Assembly (NCBI GenBank): GCA_002371375.1
Contig: DFIB01000057.1
Coordinates: 1-12,178 of the forward strand
DNA length: 12,178 nt
Direction of reading: 5' to 3'
From: Mageeibacillus sp. UBA3708
GTDB taxonomy: Bacteria; Bacillota; Clostridia; Saccharofermentanales; Saccharofermentanaceae
Shown here: positions 6,192-12,178 of the stretch, piece by piece
How positions within the stretch are numbered: the stretch's first letter is position 1
Layout of the letters: each line of letters starts with the position of its first letter
Program-made: the position numbers and the translations under genes
Notes under the pieces: generated by a model
Told to the model about the DNA's origin: nothing
The model's input: the letters and a program-made list of their open reading frames with translations, nothing else
Database searches by the model: none

Positions 6192-6235
6192 GGGTCATTA
6201 CATATTGTTTAATAAAATATATAAGGTGATATCAT

Positions 6236-8389
6236 ATGGATAACAGAGAGAAGATAACAGATCTTATAAGGCAGTATCAGAACGGAGATTCTGATGCTTT
6301 CAATGAGATATACACAGGAACATATAAGCTGGTATACACAGTATGTTACGGTATTCTCAGATCTCAGGAGGATGCCGAAGACCTGACACAGGATTCGTTC
6401 CTGACAATATATGAGAAGCTTGGAACTCTTGAAACTCCCGAGACATATCCGTCCTGGATGTCCAAGATAGCTGCGAACAAGGCACTTGACTACTGCAGGA
6501 GAACACGCCGTATATCATATACCGATAACGACGCAGAACTTGACGTTCTTGCTGATGATTGGTCCGAGGTTGACGGTCTCCCTGACTCATTCATCGAGGA
6601 CGAGGAGAAGAGGGAGATAATCAATAAAGTTCTTAGGGATTCTTTGAGTGAAGTACAGTATCAGACGATGTTTCTCCATTACTTTAACAATCTCTCCGTA
6701 GAGGATATTGCGGAATCTATGGAATGTCCTGAAGGAACTGTCAAGACGAGACTTAAATCGGCCAGGGCAAAATTCAAGGATGCGCTCGAGAACTATCTGT
6801 CAGATAATAAACTTGTGCTGTCTGCATCACCGTTCATGACAAGGTTCTTCGCAAGTCAGATGTCACAGATCAATGTGCCGGTCAAGCCGTTTGTCCTTCC
6901 TGAGCAGCAAACCACCAACAATCCTGCTATACCTGTCGGGACGATCGCAGCTGTGGGAAAGGGAGCTTCAACAGGAGCAAAAGTCGGTATACTATCGACT
7001 CTTGCAGGGAAGATTATAATAGGAGCAGTTGTTATAACAGGCGGTATCGCATTAGCGATCGGCGGGTATAAGCTTTTGAAGAAGCCGGAACCTGCTGTAA
7101 TCAATATGAATGATTATTTGAAGTATTCTGTAGTCGGCAGTAACGATAACGGCAGGGTTGATTATGATATAGACTATCAGGCGATAGTGAACAATAATCC
7201 TGAATTGCAGGGTGTTACAGTTGAGCAATTGCAGTCGATGGTCAGTGGACAGTGGAACAAGACAGAAGATATATCTAATGGTGACGAGCTGGTATTCTCT
7301 TGGGCGGAAAGCAATGAGGCCAGAGCTCTTGAAGAAGAAGGAAATATTGATTTTGTTTTCAATGATGTTATACACAAAGTTGAGGATCTTAAGGACCTGA
7401 CAGATATTGATCTGTATCAATATGTTGATGTCTCCTTCAGTGGATCTAATGGCAGTGGAAAAGCTAATCTCACCATGAAGGATGGTCTGCCTGTCAGCGA
7501 TGTTAATTTCGTTTTGGACAATGATAGTAATCTCAGAAATGGGGATAAAATCGCGCTGAGAGTAGTTCCTCCCGACAATAAAGATGCAGTTGAATACATT
7601 CTGGACAATGGATATAAACCCAAGGCTGTAACCAAATACTATGAAGTTACCGGACTCAGTTATGATGTGAAGGTGACGGATGGGTTGAGAAAGAAATATA
7701 AAGATATGTATTCAAATGCTGAATTAGAATATGTGATCCCAAAGGTGGAAATCAGTGGTGCTGATACAACGGACATAAACAATCTGATTGTTAATGATGC
7801 CACTAACGGCCGATGGAAAACTGTTCGTAACGATTCTGGCAGTGAACAGATATTATTGGGAAGATTCTTCCCTTTATCAGATGAAGAATATCTTGAAGGA
7901 GATTCTTGGTCGACCGGATTGCGAAGTAAGTATTATTATTCAATCAATTTAGATATTCTATCCATTGTTGTGGTCTTTGCTGTTGACTTTGACGCAGAAC
8001 AGAGTTATTTGGTGTATAATATTGATCTTTCTACTGGCAGGTTGCTTGACAACCGCTCTTTATTGGAGAAATATCGTAATCTGGATTATGATGCAATGTA
8101 CAAGTTGTCTTATAACACCGTTAATGATTTCCTTGCCGCATGTGATAAGGGACACAGGTTCGATCGAGACGTTGATGAGATAAGAAGAAGTTACTATTCA
8201 AATCTGTCAGATTATATGCATGATCATATTTGCTACTTTATAAATGATAAAGGACATGTGTGTTTTGTTTATTATGGATTTGATAAATACGCAGGATCCG
8301 GATATGCGGATATACTTTTTGATACAGATGAAGAACCACATATGGAAGACGGCTATATTACGTATAGCTTTGACTATAACTACCAATAG
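6236..8389 (+). CDS. ECF sigma factor fused to a membrane segment and RsiV-like exported domain
   Basis: A 717-residue protein. Residues about 10-90 form sigma region 2, with EDAEDLTQDSFLTIYEKL (45-62) and WMSKIAANKALDYCRR. Residues about 125-185 form region 4, with LSVEDIAESMECPEGTVKTRLKSAR as the DNA-binding helix-turn-helix. A linker leads to one membrane segment (about 258-280, followed by KLLKK). Outside, 305-360 and 395-474 look like two related beta domains (both with NGD; the second has FSGSNGSGKA and ends YYEVTGL). From about 497 the C-terminus resembles RsiV/DUF3298 sensor domains (PKVEI, NLDILSIVVVF, YNIDLSTGRLL). The start has AAGGTGA (6223-6229) 6 nt upstream. A usual ECF sigma has under 200 residues, so sigma and sensor are joined here. 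Release by proteolysis is inferred. B. subtilis RsiV senses lysozyme; the ligand here is unknown. Confidence 0.88.
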   Translation: MDNREKITDLIRQYQNGDSDAFNEIYTGTYKLVYTVCYGILRSQEDAEDLTQDSFLTIYEKLGTLETPETYPSWMSKIAANKALDYCRRTRRISYTDNDAELDVLADDWSEVDGLPDSFIEDEEKREIINKVLRDSLSEVQYQTMFLHYFNNLSVEDIAESMECPEGTVKTRLKSARAKFKDALENYLSDNKLVLSASPFMTRFFASQMSQINVPVKPFVLPEQQTTNNPAIPVGTIAAVGKGASTGAKVGILSTLAGKIIIGAVVITGGIALAIGGYKLLKKPEPAVINMNDYLKYSVVGSNDNGRVDYDIDYQAIVNNNPELQGVTVEQLQSMVSGQWNKTEDISNGDELVFSWAESNEARALEEEGNIDFVFNDVIHKVEDLKDLTDIDLYQYVDVSFSGSNGSGKANLTMKDGLPVSDVNFVLDNDSNLRNGDKIALRVVPPDNKDAVEYILDNGYKPKAVTKYYEVTGLSYDVKVTDGLRKKYKDMYSNAELEYVIPKVEISGADTTDINNLIVNDATNGRWKTVRNDSGSEQILLGRFFPLSDEEYLEGDSWSTGLRSKYYYSINLDILSIVVVFAVDFDAEQSYLVYNIDLSTGRLLDNRSLLEKYRNLDYDAMYKLSYNTVNDFLAACDKGHRFDRDVDEIRRSYYSNLSDYMHDHICYFINDKGHVCFVYYGFDKYAGSGYADILFDTDEEPHMEDGYITYSFDYNYQ

Positions 8390-8444
8390 ATTTCTCTGCT
8401 GAGTTTCACGACAGTGTATTATTCCTGAAAAAAAAGTTTATAAA

Positions 8445-8472
8445 TGAACTTCAAACGGCTTTTGTTCGTCTA
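8445..8472 (+). promoter_or_regulatory. ECF-type promoter motif upstream of the CAP gene
   Basis: TGAACT (8445-8450), a 16-bp spacer and CGTC (8467-8470, continuing TA) lie 39 bp before the CAP gene start and 55 bp after the sigma-fusion stop. The spacing is identical to the motif before the TIR gene. An alternative -10-like TATAGT at 8478-8483 has no convincing -35. Confidence 0.55.
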
Positions 8473-8508
8473 GTAGGTATAGTACACAATTGGAAGGAGA
8501 GTGAATTT

Positions 8509-11500
8509 ATGGATACGATACATAAAATCAGGAATCTGACGATTAATTTGATGGTGGCATGTCTGGTGATCGTACTGATCGGAACAGATGCACTGGCAGC
8601 GTCCTACAGGACATTCACAATAAAGTATTATGTTGACCAGAAAGCGGCCAGGGACCTCGGAACTCTTATCAATAACTGGAGAAAGAGCGGGGATGCCTGG
8701 TATTGGAACAGTGATAATAAAACAAAGAAGAAATGTGGTGTGCTCAAGACGTATTCTTACGATTACAATCTGGAACAGATCGCGCTGCAGAGAGCGTATG
8801 AACTTGTCTTTCGCTTTGAGAGTTCACATGAGAGACCTGACGGAAGCGCTTGCAATACAGTAACATACAACGGCACCAAGGCCGTTGCGGAGAATTGTGC
8901 GGGTGGTACTGAAGATCCGAATTTTGCATTTACGGCTCTACAGGAAACAGATGATGATTATTCCGGCCAGGGTCACCGCAGATGTATGTTGAGTTCGACA
9001 TACACATGTTTTGGTATTGCCCATGTTGAATATAACAACAGCCATTATTATGTAATCGAGTACGGTACAAAAAACAGCGGCGCTGCTGCGACCGATCCGA
9101 TCGTGGGTTACAGGAACGGCAATGTAAGAGTAAATACATCAATAGCACAGTTTTACCTTCATCCGGAGCAGTCATTTTACACGGCATCTTACGGAGATGT
9201 CGTGGATCTTCCGGCGGTCAATGGTTATTACAAGTTTAATGTTACATGGGGTAATCCCGGCATCCCTTTGCCTCAGAGCGAGATTACTGATCTTAAATGG
9301 AAGTCGAGTGATACTTCTATTGCAAAGATCCAGAACAACAAGACTTTCAAGATTACGGGCACCGGCACTGTTACTTTGACTGTTACCGCATCTTACGGAG
9401 GGAAGTCTTACAGCACATCTGTCAAGGTAACGGCCGGCATGAAGTCGATCAGTGATTCCTCTGTCGTGGCATCAATAACTTATCCGACATACAGTGGTGA
9501 CCCCGTCACGCCTAAACCTGTTCTGACAATGAACGGAACAACGCTTGTTGAAGGTGTGGATTATAGTATTACGGAATACCGGAACAATATTAACGCTTCA
9601 AGTACATATGGTTATTCTCAGGTAGTATTGCAAGGCATCGGCTGCTTCAAGGGAACAAGAACTGTCAGATACCAAATACAGCCGGCAGATCTCACATCAT
9701 GCAAGCTTGAGTCGATCGCTGATCATGAATATACGTCATTTAAGATCAATCCGGATCTTATTCTGTCTTACAATGGGAAGCCGCTTACCGCAGGCAAGGA
9801 CTATACGGTGACATTGTCCGACAATACGGAGCTTGGTACGGCATCGATCACGATAACCGGAAAGAATAATTTTGCCGGGTCGAAGACGGCTTCTTTCAAT
9901 ATTGTCAAGAGAAATTCATCTAATATTGAAGTTTACCAGAATACGGAATTTAACTACTCCGGCAAGGATATAACACCGGCTCTGAATGTACGATTCCCAT
10001 GCAAGGATGACAATGGCAAAGACACTACTCATTACCTGACTAAAGGAACAGATTACGATATTGAATATTCTAATTGTCTCAATGTCGGCAAGGCCTGCGC
10101 GACAATAACTCTCAAAGGCTATTATACGGGCACTAAGACTTTTGAATACAATATAGTCCCGCGAAATGTCTCAAGCCTCAATATCAGTGTATCGTCCGGA
10201 TGCTATTATACAGGTAAGCCGTTAACCCCGGCCGTCTGTGTAAGTGCTTCAGGTCTTTCTCCTGTTGAGGGAACGGATTATACAGTTCAATACAGCAATA
10301 ATACTGCGGTCGGTACAGCCGGCATAACTGTTATAGGTAAAGGCAATTATACTGGTACAAGAAGCCTTAACTTCGATATCAAACCTGTACCGGTCTCGTC
10401 CGCTTCGTGTAATTCTATAGGCTCGCAGCCATATACTGGTCACCCTGTTACCCCTGAGGTTAATCTGACATATGGTGACCTGGTATTCAAGCAAGGTGTC
10501 GATTATACCGTATCATATTCTGACAATACTGAACCCGGCCTGGCCACTATCAATGTTACCGGTATAAGCGATATACTTACCGGTACAAGGAAGATCACTT
10601 TCAGTATCAAAATGATCGCTATTGCTTCATGTTCGATCGATCCTATTCCCGGCCAGATATACACCGGCAATCCGGTTGAGCCCGATGTAACAGTGCGCTA
10701 CGGGGAGTTTGTTCTGACCAAAGATGTGGATTACACCCTTCAGTACTCAACCTCTACAGAGGTCAACAGCCGGGTGTCTGTGAAGATAACAGGAATCGGC
10801 CGCTGCTCCGGTTCGAAAACAGTGTATTTTACAATACTGCCGATTCCCATGAGCAGGACATCGGTCAGTGCAGTCCGGGATCAGATATATACGGGCTCAT
10901 CCATTAATCCTGTTGTAACTGTCAAGGATGGAAGCAAAATACTTACGGAGAATACGGATTATACCGTCACATACAGCAATAATTATAAGGTGGGAACAGC
11001 TGTCGTAACGGTAAGCGGGAAAGGTATTTACAAGGGCAATCAGACAACGGAGTTCCGAATCCTGCCCAAAGCTGCAGTATTCGAGATTTATGCAATCAAG
11101 AATCAAGTGTATACGGGATCTCCCATTACTCCGCAATTACATATATATGATAATAAGAGACTGCTTGTGTCCGGAACCGATTATATTGCTTACTATTCAA
11201 ACAATACTGAAACCGGAACCGCAACCGTTAAGATCACAGGAACCGGAAACTACTCCGGTTCGGCATCAGCAACATTTGAGATCACTCAAAAGAGTATCGG
11301 CAGTGTTACCGTAACAGATATACCCGGTCAGATCTACACAGGCTCGGCGGTCACTCCCGAGGTGACTGTCAAAGACGGAGATGTAACGCTCAAAAAAGGT
11401 AAAGATTATACAGTTGCTTATGAGAATAATATCGGGAGCGGCACTGCTTATGTAAAGCTCACGGGAACAGGTAACTACAAAGGTACGAAGACATTATCGT

Positions 11501-12178
11501 TCGAGATAGTTGCTGACCCTGCGGCTCTCACTGTAGATGCGATCGCAGCCCGGACATATACCGGATCGGCGATCAAGCCTAAGGTAACCGTCAGATGCGG
11601 AGGCGTGGTCCTTACATCCGGAACTGATTACAGTGTTACTTACAGCAACAATATCAATGTGGGGGCTGCTTCGGTCAAGGTAACAGGTAAGGGCAATTAT
11701 TCAGGTACAGTTACTGCATCGTTTACGATCAATGCAAGGACAATGGACTCAGTGTATATTTATCCGGTTGACGATCATTGCTATACGGGTGCTCCGGTCA
11801 GACCTTCAGTTGATGTTGAATACGATGACATTCCGCTTGTTTTGGGAACTGATTATACTGTCTCATATGCGAATAATACAGAACCCGGTACTGCCACCAT
11901 CACTGTTAAGGGCAAGGGTAACTATACAGGCTCATGCAAGGTGTATTTCGAGATCGTGGAAGAGGTCGTTGAGTATTTCTGGGAACAGATCAACGGTAAG
12001 TGGTTTTACTTCGGAAGTGACGGATCTTTCGTGACAGGATTGGTTGAGATCGGAGGCAAGATATATTACTTTAGCGATTCCGGAATCATGCTTACAAAGT
12101 GGCAGGAGATAGAAGACGAGTGGTATTATTTTGCCACATCCGGAGAGATGAAGACTGGCTGGCAGAAGATCAGCAAGG
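8509..12178 (+). CDS. Secreted CAP-domain protein with tandem Ig-like and wall-binding repeats (3' end cut)
   Basis: The frame is open for 1223 codons to the window end. Order: signal peptide (1-30, hydrophobic core LMVACLVIVLIG, likely cleavage after DALA); CAP/SCP domain (about 85-186) with ESSHERPDGSAC (His107), AVAENC (Glu128), GHRRCML (His156) and FGIAHVEY; a Big2-like domain (about 230-309, WKSSDTSIAKI and ITGTGTVTLTV); eleven ~75-residue repeats (311-1149); then aromatic ~20-residue repeats of choline-binding type from 1158. The start at 8509 has AAGGAGA (8494-8500). The domains imply an exported protein held on the wall by its C-terminal repeats, with the beta repeats acting as a stalk. 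The role of bacterial CAP domains is poorly defined. The domain has five cysteines, unusual for a secreted protein of a presumed anaerobe. The ECF-type motif upstream suggests control by the preceding sigma fusion. Confidence 0.92.
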   Translation, partial: MDTIHKIRNLTINLMVACLVIVLIGTDALAASYRTFTIKYYVDQKAARDLGTLINNWRKSGDAWYWNSDNKTKKKCGVLKTYSYDYNLEQIALQRAYELVFRFESSHERPDGSACNTVTYNGTKAVAENCAGGTEDPNFAFTALQETDDDYSGQGHRRCMLSSTYTCFGIAHVEYNNSHYYVIEYGTKNSGAAATDPIVGYRNGNVRVNTSIAQFYLHPEQSFYTASYGDVVDLPAVNGYYKFNVTWGNPGIPLPQSEITDLKWKSSDTSIAKIQNNKTFKITGTGTVTLTVTASYGGKSYSTSVKVTAGMKSISDSSVVASITYPTYSGDPVTPKPVLTMNGTTLVEGVDYSITEYRNNINASSTYGYSQVVLQGIGCFKGTRTVRYQIQPADLTSCKLESIADHEYTSFKINPDLILSYNGKPLTAGKDYTVTLSDNTELGTASITITGKNNFAGSKTASFNIVKRNSSNIEVYQNTEFNYSGKDITPALNVRFPCKDDNGKDTTHYLTKGTDYDIEYSNCLNVGKACATITLKGYYTGTKTFEYNIVPRNVSSLNISVSSGCYYTGKPLTPAVCVSASGLSPVEGTDYTVQYSNNTAVGTAGITVIGKGNYTGTRSLNFDIKPVPVSSASCNSIGSQPYTGHPVTPEVNLTYGDLVFKQGVDYTVSYSDNTEPGLATINVTGISDILTGTRKITFSIKMIAIASCSIDPIPGQIYTGNPVEPDVTVRYGEFVLTKDVDYTLQYSTSTEVNSRVSVKITGIGRCSGSKTVYFTILPIPMSRTSVSAVRDQIYTGSSINPVVTVKDGSKILTENTDYTVTYSNNYKVGTAVVTVSGKGIYKGNQTTEFRILPKAAVFEIYAIKNQVYTGSPITPQLHIYDNKRLLVSGTDYIAYYSNNTETGTATVKITGTGNYSGSASATFEITQKSIGSVTVTDIPGQIYTGSAVTPEVTVKDGDVTLKKGKDYTVAYENNIGSGTAYVKLTGTGNYKGTKTLSFEIVADPAALTVDAIAARTYTGSAIKPKVTVRCGGVVLTSGTDYSVTYSNNINVGAASVKVTGKGNYSGTVTASFTINARTMDSVYIYPVDDHCYTGAPVRPSVDVEYDDIPLVLGTDYTVSYANNTEPGTATITVKGKGNYTGSCKVYFEIVEEVVEYFWEQINGKWFYFGSDGSFVTGLVEIGGKIYYFSDSGIMLTKWQEIEDEWYYFATSGEMKTGWQKISK
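9439..11955 (+). repeat. Eleven tandem ~75-codon Ig-like repeats in the CAP protein
   Basis: The consensus is YTG-x-x-(I/V)-x-P-x-V-x-V, then L-x-x-G-x-DYTV-x-YSNN, GTA-x-(V/I)-x-(V/I)-x-GKGNYTGT and a closing F-x-I. Repeat ends, by the final Ile codon, are at 9678, 9903, 10155, 10380, 10608, 10836, 11061, 11283, 11508, 11730 and 11955. Repeats 1 and 3 are the longest and most divergent; 4 and 7-11 are closest to consensus. DNA identity between repeats is low, so the array has diversified and is not freshly amplified. Confidence 0.9.
11980..12178 (+). repeat. Cell-wall-binding (choline-binding-type) repeats, array cut by window end
   Basis: Three full repeats of about 20 residues and the start of a fourth: WEQINGKWFYFGSDGSFVTG, LVEIGGKIYYFSDSGIMLTK, WQEIEDEWYYFATSGEMKTG, WQKIS. 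The W-x-x-I-x-x-x-(W/I)-(F/Y)-Y-F plus G...TG pattern is typical of wall-anchoring modules that bind choline or other wall glycopolymers. Which ligand is bound here cannot be told. Confidence 0.88.

Larger units (their letters stand above)
5797..6235. other. Decayed insertion scar between the TIR and sigma genes
   Basis: This 439-bp stretch has no full-length gene. It contains a short lipoprotein-like ORF, the N-terminal stub of an IS110 transposase on the opposite strand, and a 10-bp-arm inverted repeat in what would be the element's end. I see no clear terminator after the TIR stop. Confidence 0.7.

Noticed and set aside
6849..7635. Minus-strand frames opposite the sigma-fusion gene
   Set aside because: The plus-strand frame is continuous with clear sigma and membrane domains; the antisense frames match nothing.
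9439..11955. CRISPR-like or DNA-level tandem repeat array
   Set aside because: The periodicity of about 225 bp is at protein level in one continuous frame; DNA repeats are diverged and there are no short identical repeats with spacers.

Overview
The window looks like a chromosomal segment of an anaerobic, low-to-moderate GC Firmicute, most likely a gut or rumen Clostridia member. The evidence is strong purine-rich ribosome binding sites, Firmicutes-type LeuRS, MreB and NrnA proteins, a TIR protein with a DUF6273-like tail, a cell-wall-binding repeat protein and an IS110 relic of a kind common in Lachnospiraceae and relatives. The species cannot be named from this sequence alone.

Layout. (1) 1-417 (-) is the N-terminal part of leucyl-tRNA synthetase, divergent from (2) a two-gene operon, mreB-like (585-1595) and an NrnA-type DHH/DHHA1 phosphoesterase (1599-2600). 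(3) 2614-3313 (-) is a type II toxin-antitoxin pair, a Phd/YefM-like antitoxin overlapping a VapC-like PIN toxin, with a 13-bp-arm palindrome over its promoter. (4) 3420-5796 holds a decayed tandem copy of a gene start, promoter included, followed by the intact gene: zinc ribbon, TIR domain, one membrane segment and a DUF6273-like exported tail. (5) 5797-6235 is a scar with a truncated lipoprotein-like ORF, the N-terminal stub of an IS110 transposase and a 10-bp-arm inverted repeat. (6) 6236-8389 encodes an ECF sigma factor fused to a membrane segment and a large exported region whose end resembles RsiV/DUF3298 domains. (7) 8509 to the window end encodes a secreted CAP-domain protein with a Big2-like domain, eleven ~75-residue 'YTG...DYTV.YSNN' repeats and choline-binding-type wall repeats. 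It is cut by the window edge.

How the parts may work together. The ECF-fusion gene is flanked by two surface or signalling genes, the TIR gene and the CAP gene. Each has a TGAAC(C/T)-N16-CGTC element upstream, which matches the general -35/-10 form of ECF-type promoters with identical spacing. My main hypothesis is a compact envelope-sensing regulon: a membrane-tethered one-piece sigma/sensor switching on a wall-bound CAP protein and a transmembrane TIR effector. The motif match is seen in the sequence; the regulatory link is inference. The leuS, mreB and nrnA genes are ordinary housekeeping, and the toxin-antitoxin pair, partial duplication and IS relic mark 2.6-6.2 kb as an accessory insertion region.
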